Source: Acrocarpospora catenulata
GTDB taxonomy: Bacteria > Actinomycetota > Actinomycetes > Streptosporangiales > Streptosporangiaceae
DNA length: 64,000 nucleotides
Assembly (NCBI RefSeq): GCF_018476525.1
Contig: NZ_JAHCST010000004.1
Span: forward strand, 62,001 to 126,000
Direction of reading: 5' to 3'
The notes beneath the pieces were generated by a model, which worked only from the letters and a program-made list of their open reading frames with translations, did no database searches and had not been told where the DNA came from. Made by a program: the position numbers and the translations under genes. Positions within the stretch are counted from its first letter, which is position 1, and each line of letters starts with the position of its first letter. Positions 16,266 through 24,379 of this stretch are shown piece by piece.

Positions 16266-17561
16266 ATGACCACCGGAACGCCGCCCCACCGGAACGCCTT
16301 CCCCGCTCACCTGATCGCCTACGCCCTGCGCTGGTGGCGCGAGAACCGCCAGATGTCACTCCGGCAGGTGGCCCCCGACGTCCCGATCGACCACTCCCAC
16401 CTCGCCAAGATGGAACGCGGGCAACGACCAGCACCACGCCACGTCATCGACCAACTCGACCGCATCTACACCGCCAACGGTCAGCTGACGGCTCTCCACA
16501 CCGCCATCACCCGACTCGACCACGAGAGCATGCCCGACCTGGCATTCCACGCTCAAGGCAAGGACGAGGACATGGAACGCCGCGCCCTACTCCAGCTTTT
16601 CGCCGCCCTGTCCACCGGGGCCGTCGTCCCGGCAGGCACCGTGGAAACCATCCTCTCCCGGGCGGAAAGCGCCCTTGGCCAGCACGAGAACACCGAGCTG
16701 GCGCACTGGGAGGAACTGGTCTTCGAGTACGGGTGCCAATACGTCACCCGCCCACCCGGCAGTCTCATCAGCGCCGCCGCCAACGACCTGGTAGAGGTCT
16801 CCCGGCTGCTCGGCACAAGCCAGACTTCCTTCACGCGCGCCGGGCTGTTGCGAATCAGCTCACAGCTCTCGGCGATACTGGCGATGGAGTTCAGCGACAT
16901 AGGCGAGAGAAACGCCGCACTGAGGTCCTGGCGGCTCGCCCGCCGTACCGCCGACGAGACGAACGACCGCGACCTGCGTGTCTGGGTACGCGCTCGCGAA
17001 TCGACCTATGCATTCTGGGCCGGACGTCCCGCCCCGACCGTCAGCCGGCTGGCAGATGAAGCCATTGAGATCTCCGGCGGCGCGCCGAGTACCAGTCTTG
17101 CCCGCGCCTACAGCGCCAAGGCCATCGCGGCAGCCTCCGAAGGCGACGCCGCCCAAGCCCGCTCCGCACAGCACGACCTTGACCGGACATACGAAGCACT
17201 ACCCGACCCCGACAGGGGATCACCGCTGTGGAGCTTCTCAGAGCGACGCATGCATTGGAGCCAGGCGTACCCGTCAGCCCTCATGGGGGACACGGCCGAG
17301 GCATCACAGGCCCTTGAGCGCGCCCTGGCCCTCTGCCCTGTCACCCTCCGCGCAGATGTAACCGAACTCAAGCTGATGCAGGCGCTCGCCCTCGTACATG
17401 ACCGGGACATCACCACAAGCCTCGACATCGCCTCCACCGCCGCCGAGGAACAACCACTGGGAGCCTCACGCCGCCGGATCATGGGCCAGATCATCCAAGC
17501 CCTACCTGAAAGCGCTCGTACGGTGCCCGCCACCCGGGAATTACGCGCCCTCACCGTCTGA
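16266..17561 (+). CDS. XRE-family regulator with TPR-like C-terminal region
   Basis: A 431-residue cytoplasmic regulator. Residues about 15-75 form a helix-turn-helix domain (MSLRQVAPDVPIDHSHLAKM), typical of large actinobacterial XRE proteins. The remainder is a helical array resembling tetratricopeptide repeats, with several A-x-A/L-rich helices (AYSAKAIAAASEGDAAQARS; ASQALERALALCPV). Such proteins often sit beside RsbW-like ATPases, as here. ATG 16266 is preceded by GAGGAAC. A strong terminator follows. Confidence 0.85.
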   Translation: MTTGTPPHRNAFPAHLIAYALRWWRENRQMSLRQVAPDVPIDHSHLAKMERGQRPAPRHVIDQLDRIYTANGQLTALHTAITRLDHESMPDLAFHAQGKDEDMERRALLQLFAALSTGAVVPAGTVETILSRAESALGQHENTELAHWEELVFEYGCQYVTRPPGSLISAAANDLVEVSRLLGTSQTSFTRAGLLRISSQLSAILAMEFSDIGERNAALRSWRLARRTADETNDRDLRVWVRARESTYAFWAGRPAPTVSRLADEAIEISGGAPSTSLARAYSAKAIAAASEGDAAQARSAQHDLDRTYEALPDPDRGSPLWSFSERRMHWSQAYPSALMGDTAEASQALERALALCPVTLRADVTELKLMQALALVHDRDITTSLDIASTAAEEQPLGASRRRIMGQIIQALPESARTVPATRELRALTV

Positions 17562-17613
17562 ACGAGGAGGAGCCCCCGTCAGGAAGGGCAAGCAGGGGGA
17601 GTGAAAGCGGAAG

Positions 17614-17645
17614 CCCCCGCCGGACCGTGACAGGACCGGCGGGGG
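17614..17645 (+). terminator. Terminator after the XRE regulator gene
   Basis: CCCCCGCCGG at 17614-17623 pairs with CCGGCGGGGG at 17636-17645 around a 12-base loop. Lies 52 bases after the XRE stop and 17 bases before the trailer end of array 3, so it would separate the gene from the array. Confidence 0.8.
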
Positions 17646-17661
17646 TTCCCGCATAGAGCGG

Positions 17662-17873
17662 GGGACCATCCCCGCGTGCGCGGGGAGCACGGCCCGAACC
17701 TCACCCAGATCACGGCCTGGCTGGGACCATCCCCGCGTGCGCGGGGAGCACCTGCCTGGTGATCTCCCTGTGCTGGAGAAGGCCGGACCATCCCCGCGTG
17801 CGCGGGGAGCACTTCACCAGCGCCGAGATCGCGTCCACGGCCGCGGGACCATCCCCGCGTGCGCGGGGAGCAC
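17662..17873 (-). CRISPR. CRISPR array 3 (type I-E), 4 repeats
   Basis: Four repeats at 17662-17690, 17723-17751, 17784-17812 and 17845-17873, with three 32-base spacers. The repeat is the same as in arrays 1 and 2, in reverse orientation. The third repeat begins CGG instead of GGG. The leader is on the right, so the array is transcribed leftward. The trailer repeat is intact, unlike the other arrays, which together with the small size suggests a young or recently trimmed array. Confidence 0.98.
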
Positions 17874-17960
17874 ACTCGCTGACGTGGGAAGCTAGGCATC
17901 GAGGAAGCGGAAATCTATTAACTGAGAAGTGGACATTTCGGACGCGGGCGCGGCTTGAGT
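17874..17960 (-). promoter_or_regulatory. Leader of CRISPR array 3
   Basis: On the - strand this reads GTCCGAAATGTCCACTTCTC, then AGTTAATAGATTTCC, a CCTCG block, and ends GTCAGCGAGTG at the repeat. It matches the array 4 leader and differs from the array 1/2 leaders except for the GTCCGAAATG core and the GTCAG end. Confidence 0.8.
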
Positions 17961-18417
17961 ATCTGGTTGATCACAGGTGACGGCGGCCAGGTACGACTCC
18001 ACCGACGGCCAGCAGGTTCCCCGCAGACGGCCAGATATCCCCATTTGATCGCGATCAATCCCGGTCGGCAAGAGCCGAGGGGGTGAAGAACTGCGGGGAG
18101 ATCAAGGAATACTTGAGATACACGACCTCACAGGGCGTCATCGTGCTGCGGTCGTGCTGGCCCGGGTGCGGACACCACACGGCGGCACATTATGTGAAAC
18201 GCACGCGGCGGGCAGGTGCCGAAGGACGGCGGCACCGGGGCGCGGGCGATCGACGGATGACTGGGTGGCTGCTGGCGGGGCGATTCAAGGCAGCCTCCAA
18301 GAAGAAGCCACGTGTCCGCCGACAGTCAAACCTCGTCGAATCCCCACGAAAAAGATCCACTTCCCAGCGCGGCCGCATGCCCTGCCCTACCATCAACATG
18401 CCCACGCCACCTCCCCA
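17961..18417. other. Gene-poor spacer between divergent arrays 3 and 4
   Basis: About 450 bases between the two leaders. An open frame starting GTG 18083 exists but runs into the array 4 leader and has no recognisable content, so I do not call it. The interval should hold the array promoters. Confidence 0.45.
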
Positions 18418-18492
18418 AGGTCCGAAATGCCCAACTCTTCAAAGTTAATAAATTTCCACCACCTCGCCAACTAACTCCCCAGGTCAGCAAGT
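18418..18492 (+). promoter_or_regulatory. Leader of CRISPR array 4
   Basis: Contains GTCCGAAATGCCCAACTCTT, AAGTTAATAAATTTCC and CACCTCGCC, ending AGGTCAGCAAGTG at the first repeat. Closest to the array 3 leader; the two lie back to back in inverted orientation, as the array 1/2 pair does around the cas genes. Confidence 0.8.
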
Positions 18493-19104
18493 GCGCTCCC
18501 CGCGCACGCGGGGATGGTCCCCGAGAGTCTTGCACCCGGCATTACGGACCCCAGCGCTCCCCGCGCACGCGGGGATGGTCCTGATCGCCGCCGACCCAGA
18601 GACATTCTTGGCACGCGCTCCCCGCGCACGCGGGGATGGTCCCTCGTCCAGCCGGTGGGCGGTGACCGCCGCCGCGCGCTCCCCGCGCACGCGGGGATGG
18701 TCCCTGAAACGGGCTGCGGATATTCGGGGCGAAGGGGTGCTCCCCGCGCACGCGGGGATGGTCCCCGGCAGGACTTCACCCAACGGGCAAGGAAGGTGTG
18801 CTCCCCGCGCACGCGGGGATGGTCCCGGGGACGGGATCCGTGAAGGCCTGACCCCGCTGTACTCCCCGCGCACGCGGGGATGTTCCCCGGGCCAGCGTCC
18901 CGGCGGCCGAGTGGATCTTGTGCTCCCCGCGCACGCGGGGATGGTCCGGTGGTGGCGACGAGATCCGGCGCCCGCTCGTCGTGCTCCCCGCGCACGCGGA
19001 GATGATTCCTATGCCGTGGCCTATAGTTTGGCGTTGGGAGATTACCCCGCGCACGCGGGGAGAGTTTCCATCTTGCGTCTCCCCGCGCACGCGGGGATGG
19101 GGGG
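18493..19104 (+). CRISPR. CRISPR array 4 (type I-E), 11 repeats with decayed tail
   Basis: Repeat starts: 18493, 18554, 18615, 18676, 18737, 18798, 18859, 18920, 18981, 19040, 19076. The first eight spacers are 32 bases. The four leader-proximal repeats begin GCGCTCC; the repeats at 18737, 18798, 18920 and 18981 have GTGCTCC, so a T-to-C change arose at the leader end and was copied with later spacers. The last three repeats are increasingly degenerate, and the final spacers shrink to 30 and 7 bases, showing trailer decay. Transcribed rightward. Confidence 0.97.
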
Positions 19105-19115
19105 TGATCCAACGC

Positions 19116-19427
19116 ATGAGCGCTCAGGCTGGCCATGAGGAGGCCTACAAGCAGCCCCAGGTGCCGCGGACTGCCGACGGCATCGCCGCTGCGCTTTCTG
19201 GTAGTCGGCGTATGGAGTTCTATCGTGAGCTCGGTACAGCTCCACTTGAGCAGGTAGAGTCCCTCCTGCGCCGTTGGTGGGGGGAAGCGATGCTTGACAC
19301 CGACCCGGCGGTGAAGGACGTGGAGCGGCAGATACGGGAGGGCCGGATGCCTACGGGCACGCCCGCTGAGAACGTTTTCCCCGACTGGGCGGAGCAGGTG
19401 GCCCAGGCGCGGGCTCGCCGGAGATAA
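19116..19427 (+). CDS. Probable antitoxin (DUF6247-like)
   Basis: A 103-residue soluble protein starting at ATG 19116, 11 bases past the last decayed repeat. The N-terminal part (VPRTADGIAAALSGSRRMEF) and LEQVESLLRRWWGEAML resemble DUF6247, a small actinobacterial family often encoded just before a RelE/ParE-like toxin. The following gene fits that pattern. Family assignment is from memory of the pattern, not a search. Confidence 0.6.
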   Translation: MSAQAGHEEAYKQPQVPRTADGIAAALSGSRRMEFYRELGTAPLEQVESLLRRWWGEAMLDTDPAVKDVERQIREGRMPTGTPAENVFPDWAEQVAQARARRR

Positions 19428-19441
19428 GCTACCGCGCCGAG

Positions 19442-19669
19442 TTGCATCCGTTCGCGCTGGCCCAGATGAAGGGGCTGCCGTTCGAGGCCATCCTGGCATT
19501 GGCGGCCAGAACTGCCGAACTGATTGACGAGCCGTGGGATGCCACCGCCGTTTACCCCGATGATCCGTCGTTTCGGAGAACGGTCTTCGGCGACTTCGGG
19601 GTCAGGGCATTCCATGTGGATGAGAAGGCCGAGCTGATCATGATCTACAGCGTTGTCTGGGCGGGATGA
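19442..19669 (+). CDS. Probable RelE/ParE-like toxin partner
   Basis: About 75 residues from TTG 19442 (HPFALAQMKGLPFEAILALA). The same frame upstream encodes ISYRAEL, which looks like the true first strand of the family, but no ATG, GTG or TTG precedes it before the antitoxin's body; an ATA lies at 19424. So either translation starts at TTG and the first strand is lost, or a non-standard start overlapping the antitoxin stop is used. The end (AELIMIYSVVWAG) matches the usual final strand. No function can be proven here. Confidence 0.5.
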   Translation: MHPFALAQMKGLPFEAILALAARTAELIDEPWDATAVYPDDPSFRRTVFGDFGVRAFHVDEKAELIMIYSVVWAG

Positions 19670-19703
19670 TCACACTCTGACGCTTCAGCTCAGGTCAGTC
19701 ATC

Positions 19704-20126
19704 TCACCACTCTGCTGGGATGTCGGTGTCCCTCTGGATGAACTCAAGACGGTTGCCGACGTTGTCGTAGGTGTAGAAGCGCCGGTGGCCGGGGAAGTTG
19801 TCGTCCCAATTGGTTGGTACGCCGTTGGCGTTCAGGTGTTTGGCGAGTTGGTCCAGGGCGGTGACCCGGATGCCGGGGTGGGCCTTCTTGGCTGGGTGGA
19901 AGTTCTCCTCTACGCCCAGGTGGATCTCGATTGCGTCCGCGCGGACCCATAGACCGCCCTTGGCCGCCAGGGATGGTGGCTTGGTGATCTCGGTTAGGCC
20001 GAGGATGCCGATGTAGAACGCGCGGCATTCGTCTTCGGCGCCGGGTGGAATCGCCAGTTGGACGTGGTGCAGGCTGTAGCCGTAGGGGGAGTTGTGATCA
20101 GGGCCGTAGCCCTGGGGGGATGTCAT
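19704..20126 (-). CDS. VOC-family (glyoxalase/dioxygenase fold) protein
   Basis: A 140-residue single-domain vicinal-oxygen-chelate protein. Shows LHHVQLAIPPGAEDECRAFY at the N-terminus, the metal-site region IEIHLGVEENFHP, and the C-terminal NRLEFIQ glutamate. The fold serves as dioxygenase, lyase or isomerase. It is the last gene of a leftward set with an FAH-type hydrolase, a pairing seen in ring-cleavage or keto-acid degradation pathways. Reaction unknown. Confidence 0.8.
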   Translation of the reverse strand: MTSPQGYGPDHNSPYGYSLHHVQLAIPPGAEDECRAFYIGILGLTEITKPPSLAAKGGLWVRADAIEIHLGVEENFHPAKKAHPGIRVTALDQLAKHLNANGVPTNWDDNFPGHRRFYTYDNVGNRLEFIQRDTDIPAEW

Positions 20127-20145
20127 TGGTCGGCCTCCCTCGTCG

Positions 20146-21021
20146 TCACACGGTGCGGTTGGTGAGCGTACCGATTCCGTCGATGGATACCTCGATGATG
20201 TCGCCGGGGGCGAGGAAGCGGGGTGGGGTGAAGCCGATGCCGACGCCGGAGGGGGTGCCGGTGGCGATCACGTCGCCTGGTTCGAGGGTTACCGCTGTGG
20301 AGATGGCCTCGATCAGGGTGGGGATGGGGAAGATGAGGTCGGCGAGGGGGGCCGCCTGGCGGAGTTCGCCGTTTACTCGGGTGCGGAGCCAGAGGGTGGT
20401 GGGGTCGGGGATCTCGTCGTGGGTGACCAGGTAGGGGCCCATCGGGCAGTAGGTGGCGGCGCTCTTGCCGAGGAAGAACTGTATGTGGCGTTTCTGTAGG
20501 GCGCGGATGGTCAGGTCGTTGATGATCGTGTAGCCGTACACGTGGCGCCAGGCGTCGGCCGCGGGGATGCTCGTTCCGCCCTCGCCGATGACGATGGCGA
20601 GTTCGCCCTCGTAGTCGGTGGTGCCGGTGGTGTCGGCGGAGACCGTGACGGCGTCGTTCGGGCCGGTGATCGAGGAGAGTGCCTTGGTAAATACGACCGG
20701 GTGGTCTGGCACGGTCTGTCGTTGTGAGGCGTCGAAGCCGCTGCCCGCGAACTCCTTGGCGTGGTCGAGGTAGTTCTTGCCGACGCACATCACGTTGTTG
20801 CGGGGGCGGATCGGAGCGCGCAGCCTGACCCGGTCCGCCGGGATCGCCTCCGCCGATGTGAGGAGCCGGGCGGCTCGGTCCAGCGCTTCCCCGCCCCGCG
20901 CGACGAAATCCTCCATCGTGGTTGGCAATTCCGGATCCTGCGCGAAATCAACGACGTCCCCGCTTCCGCGCAACGCACCGATACGCGTTCCCGAGTCGGT
21001 GTCGAAGGTGACCAGCCGCAT
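20146..21021 (-). CDS. Fumarylacetoacetate hydrolase family protein
   Basis: A 291-residue FAH-family enzyme, start at MRLVTFDTDSG. The catalytic core is clear: CVGKNYLDHAKEF, the metal-binding glutamates in TDYEGELAIVIG, and EPGDVIATGTPSGVG. Family members hydrate, decarboxylate or hydrolyse C-C bonds in 2-oxo-acid intermediates of aromatic and sugar-acid breakdown. It lies 19 bases before the VOC gene on the same strand. Confidence 0.9.
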   Translation of the reverse strand: MRLVTFDTDSGTRIGALRGSGDVVDFAQDPELPTTMEDFVARGGEALDRAARLLTSAEAIPADRVRLRAPIRPRNNVMCVGKNYLDHAKEFAGSGFDASQRQTVPDHPVVFTKALSSITGPNDAVTVSADTTGTTDYEGELAIVIGEGGTSIPAADAWRHVYGYTIINDLTIRALQKRHIQFFLGKSAATYCPMGPYLVTHDEIPDPTTLWLRTRVNGELRQAAPLADLIFPIPTLIEAISTAVTLEPGDVIATGTPSGVGIGFTPPRFLAPGDIIEVSIDGIGTLTNRTV

Positions 21022-21194
21022 TTCTTGCCTTTCTGATAGAAGAGATCCGTCAAAGGTGTCCCGGAAACGCCACCTCCGGGAGCCGTTCACAAGTCAGAGA
21101 AGGGAGCCCTTCATAGGGCGACGCGGTTTCGTGGCCTCGGTTGGCGAAGGAGAACCCCGGCGTGGGGATATCGCCGCGTGCACGGTGAACTATT

Positions 21195-22235
21195 TCAGAG
21201 GCGGCGGGGAATGTTCGCGCGAGCCGCTTCCGTGTTGAGTGCGTCCCGTACGGCGGGGGCGATCGGCAGGCTGTCTCGGAGATATTCCTCTTCGAGGTGT
21301 GCGGCCTGGTCGCCCGGGAGGCGGAGGGGGTCGCCTGACTGGCTGCCCGACTCTCGCAGTGCCCGCAGGTGCTCGGCCACGTCGGCGAGGACGGTCTCCA
21401 GGGGCCGGAACGCGTCCGCGCGGAGGGCGATGAAGAGCTGTCCGGTATTGGTGGGCGTGGATGGGTTCGTCCGGTGGTCCACCACGTCATGGCCGAAGGC
21501 CGCGCCGTTGAGTACCCCGGCCAGCAGGCCGACGGCGATGGTCAGGCCCGAGCCCTTGTAGCCGCCGATGGGCAGAAGGAAGCCTTCGTCCGCGCGGTCG
21601 GGATCGGTGATCGGCCCGCCCTCCCGGTCGGCTACCCAACCGACCGGCAATGGTCGGCCTGCCTGACGAGCCACTTTGATCGCGCCGTGGGAGGCGGCTG
21701 TGGTGGCGATGTCCAGCAGGAATGGTGGTCCGTCGGCGGAGGGGACCGCGATGGAGATGGGGTTGGGGCCCAGCACCGGGTCGGTGCCGCCCCATGGCGG
21801 CATGCCGTTGGCGTTGGCGACCGCCAGATAGATCCCGGCCATGCCGTGCCGGGCGGCCATCGCCGGATAGAGCCCGGCGGCCCCAGCGTGGTTGGAGTTG
21901 ACGGTTCCCACGACCGCGATCCCGGCCTCGGCGGCCTTGGCGACGGCCAGTTCCACGGCCATCGTCATGACCACCTGGCCGAGCCCGTTGCCGCCGTCGA
22001 TGTGCGCACTGGCCGCAGTCTCCCGGATGACCCTCGGCTGGGCGTACCGGTCGATCCCGCCGGCTCGGATCCGCTCCAGGTACGGCGCGACCCTGATCAG
22101 CCCATGCCCGGAACGCCCCCGAAGGTCGGCCTCGACCAGTCGTTGGGCTGCAATTAAAGCATGCTCGTCCCGAATTCCGGCAGCACAAAACAATTCCGTA
22201 CAGAACGAAATTAATTCATCAAAAGAATAACGCAT
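21195..22235 (-). CDS. Ldh-family (malate/L-lactate-type) NAD(P) dehydrogenase
   Basis: A 346-residue member of the malate/ureidoglycolate/2,3-diketogulonate dehydrogenase family. The start MRYSFDELISFCTELF is chosen because upstream codons look like the divergent promoter. Motifs: LVEADLRGRSGHGLIRV near residue 35, GTVNSNHAGAAGLYPAMAAR with the catalytic His, and the C-terminal GGYKGSGLTI. Divergent from the amidohydrolase at 22273, with only 37 bases between starts. Likely oxidises a 2-hydroxy acid in the cluster's pathway. Confidence 0.9.
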   Translation of the reverse strand: MRYSFDELISFCTELFCAAGIRDEHALIAAQRLVEADLRGRSGHGLIRVAPYLERIRAGGIDRYAQPRVIRETAASAHIDGGNGLGQVVMTMAVELAVAKAAEAGIAVVGTVNSNHAGAAGLYPAMAARHGMAGIYLAVANANGMPPWGGTDPVLGPNPISIAVPSADGPPFLLDIATTAASHGAIKVARQAGRPLPVGWVADREGGPITDPDRADEGFLLPIGGYKGSGLTIAVGLLAGVLNGAAFGHDVVDHRTNPSTPTNTGQLFIALRADAFRPLETVLADVAEHLRALRESGSQSGDPLRLPGDQAAHLEEEYLRDSLPIAPAVRDALNTEAARANIPRRL

Positions 22236-22272
22236 ATGGCGACTCCCGGCCGGAGTGAGGAGAATAGGTGAC

Positions 22273-23331
22273 ATGACTGAGGAATGGTGGCCGGAACTGG
22301 CGCCCGTAATTGAACCGACCGTCGCCGAGAAACCGCCGTACCGGGTGGTGGACGTGCACACGCACCTGTCCGTCCCGGCGGCGGAGGAAATAGCCCGGCC
22401 TTTTTACCGGCCGGAGTACGAGCCGCGTGTCCGGTACTCCTCGGCGCAGACCCTGCGCTACAACCGGGAGTACCGCGCGAGCGAGCGGCAGACCCGGCAG
22501 TTCGAGGACGCCGAGGCGCGGCTGGCCGACATGGACAAGCAGGGTGTCGACCTGCAGGTGCTCGCGGTGCCGCCGTCCGAGTACTTCTACTGGCTGGACA
22601 AAGAGCAGGCGCTGAAGGCCAGCCGTACCCAGCATGAGCGGTTCGCCGAGGTGGTAGCCCGGTATCCGGACCGGTTCGCGGCGGTCGCCAACCCGCCGAT
22701 GAACCATCCCGAACTGGCCGTCGAGGTGCTCCGGGAGGCCCGGGACCTGGGGTTCAACGGGTTCGAGATGAGCGCCGACGTGGTGGGGGCGGACCTCGAC
22801 CACCCCAGGTTCGACGTGGTGTGGGAGGCGGCGGCCGAATTGGAGATGACGGCCATCATGCACCCGCAGGGGTTCACGCACGGCGAGCGGATGACCGACT
22901 ACTACCTGGTCAACGTCATGTGCATGCCGCTGGCCTCGGCGCTGGCCACGACCAGGATGATCCTGGGCGGGGTGTGGCGGCGGCACCCCGGCTTCCGGAT
23001 GGTCGTCGTGCACGGCGGAGGCTACCTCCCGTTCTACTTCGCCCGCACCGACCACGCCTACGCCGTACGGCCCGAGCTGCGCGGCCAGATCGACCGGCCC
23101 CCCAGCGACTACCTGCGCGAGCTGTACTTCGACACGAACGTGTTCGATCCGGGCATGGTGCGGCATCTGGTGGCCGAGTTCGGCGCCGAGCACGTGCTGC
23201 TCGGCACCGACTACCCGTTCGACATGGGCACCGTGGACCCGCTCGCCTTCATCGAGCGAGTCGGGCTCGACGAACAGGCGCGGCGGCTGGTGCTCGGCGG
23301 CAACGCCGCGCGGCTGCTCAGGCTCGGCTGA
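22273..23331 (+). CDS. Amidohydrolase-2 family (ACMSD-like) metalloenzyme
   Basis: A 352-residue enzyme of the aminocarboxymuconate-semialdehyde decarboxylase/gamma-resorcylate decarboxylase group. Metal ligands are suggested by VVDVHTHLS, TAIMHPQGFTHGERM, VVVHGGGYLP and LLGTDYPFDMG. ATG 22273 follows GAGGAG at good spacing; a GTG 18 bases upstream is also in frame. The 3' end overlaps the convergent dehydrogenase by 14 bases. A paralogue lies at 25553. The likely job is non-oxidative decarboxylation or hydrolysis; the substrate is unknown. Confidence 0.88.
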   Translation: MTEEWWPELAPVIEPTVAEKPPYRVVDVHTHLSVPAAEEIARPFYRPEYEPRVRYSSAQTLRYNREYRASERQTRQFEDAEARLADMDKQGVDLQVLAVPPSEYFYWLDKEQALKASRTQHERFAEVVARYPDRFAAVANPPMNHPELAVEVLREARDLGFNGFEMSADVVGADLDHPRFDVVWEAAAELEMTAIMHPQGFTHGERMTDYYLVNVMCMPLASALATTRMILGGVWRRHPGFRMVVVHGGGYLPFYFARTDHAYAVRPELRGQIDRPPSDYLRELYFDTNVFDPGMVRHLVAEFGAEHVLLGTDYPFDMGTVDPLAFIERVGLDEQARRLVLGGNAARLLRLG

Positions 23332-24379
23332 TCTTCAACGCGGCCTCGGCCTGCTCCGCGGTGAGGGGCAGGCCGATCGCCTCGTTCCGCTCGGCGGACA
23401 GGTCGGCGGCCAGGTAGACCTCCATCGTCACCCGAGCCAGCCGCGGGTCCACCATGACCGGACGGTCGTAGGCGACAGCCTCCAGGAAGTGGGTGGTCTC
23501 CCGCTCCATCGGGCCCGCGTACACCTCGCCGACGTACTCGCCGGGCATGGTGGAGAGCGGGAACTCCACGCCGCGCGCCACGGTGTTCAGCACGATGTCG
23601 CGGTGGCTGGCGTCGGCCAGTACGGCGCCCTCGGTGCCCAGCACCTCCAGCCAGGTGGTCGACTGGTTCGGGTAGCCGGGCGGCAGCGACATACCGGCGC
23701 CGACGGTGACCACCGTGCCGTCGTCCATGGTGACGATCAGGTACTGGGTGTCCGGCGCCCCGTGAGTGGCGGCCCGTACGCCCCAGGCGTTCTGCGAGTA
23801 CACCCGGACCGGGCGACGTGGCAGCAGGCACCAGAACGCGAAGTCCAGGTCGTGGGTGGCCTCCATGGCGGCGGGCGAGAGCTTGGTTCTGGAGCTGATC
23901 TTCGCGCCCAGCGAGCGGGTGATGTGGCGGCTGATCAGCACGCTGGTGACCGTGCCGAGGGTGCCGTCGTCGATGGCCCGCTTGATCATCGCCTGTTTGG
24001 CGTTGAAGCGCTGGGAGTAGCCGATGGTGAACTTCAGGCCGCCGTCTTCGGCCAGGTTAACCAGTTCGTCGGCCTCGTCCAGGGTGAGTGCCATCGGCTT
24101 TTCGAGCAGGACGTGCTTGCCCGCTTCGAGCGCGGCCTTGGCCATCGGGTGGTGCAGGGTCTCGGGGGTGGAGGAGATCATGACCGCGCTCACGCGGTCG
24201 TTCGCCACGATCTCCGTCCAGTCGGTGGTGATACTGGTCGGGTCGGTGAGCTCGGCCACCTCGCGGAGGCGGTCCTGGTCGATGTCGCACAGGTGCAGCT
24301 CGGACACCAGCGCGCTACGGGCGGCGCCCACCGCGCGGATGCCGCCGCACCAGCCGGTGCCGATGATTCCGACGTTCAT
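23318..24379 (-). CDS. Gfo/Idh/MocA-family oxidoreductase (1)
   Basis: A 353-residue NAD(P)-dependent dehydrogenase. The Rossmann nucleotide loop is NVGIIGTGWCGGIRAVGAA, the family motif EKPMA occurs as HVLLEKPMALTLDEAD, and GYSQRFNAK follows. These enzymes oxidise sugars, inositols or dihydrodiols. Starts by ATGA overlap at the end of a second, distinct family member, so the two are co-translated. Confidence 0.92.
   Translation of the reverse strand: MNVGIIGTGWCGGIRAVGAARSALVSELHLCDIDQDRLREVAELTDPTSITTDWTEIVANDRVSAVMISSTPETLHHPMAKAALEAGKHVLLEKPMALTLDEADELVNLAEDGGLKFTIGYSQRFNAKQAMIKRAIDDGTLGTVTSVLISRHITRSLGAKISSRTKLSPAAMEATHDLDFAFWCLLPRRPVRVYSQNAWGVRAATHGAPDTQYLIVTMDDGTVVTVGAGMSLPPGYPNQSTTWLEVLGTEGAVLADASHRDIVLNTVARGVEFPLSTMPGEYVGEVYAGPMERETTHFLEAVAYDRPVMVDPRLARVTMEVYLAADLSAERNEAIGLPLTAEQAEAALKISRA

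Noticed and set aside
15992-17059. Open frame of 355 codons overlapping the XRE regulator
   Set aside because: Pro/Arg-rich frame-shift shadow of the regulator gene.
18083-18448. Open frame of 121 codons between arrays 3 and 4
   Set aside because: Runs into the array 4 leader, has no recognisable content, and changes character midway.
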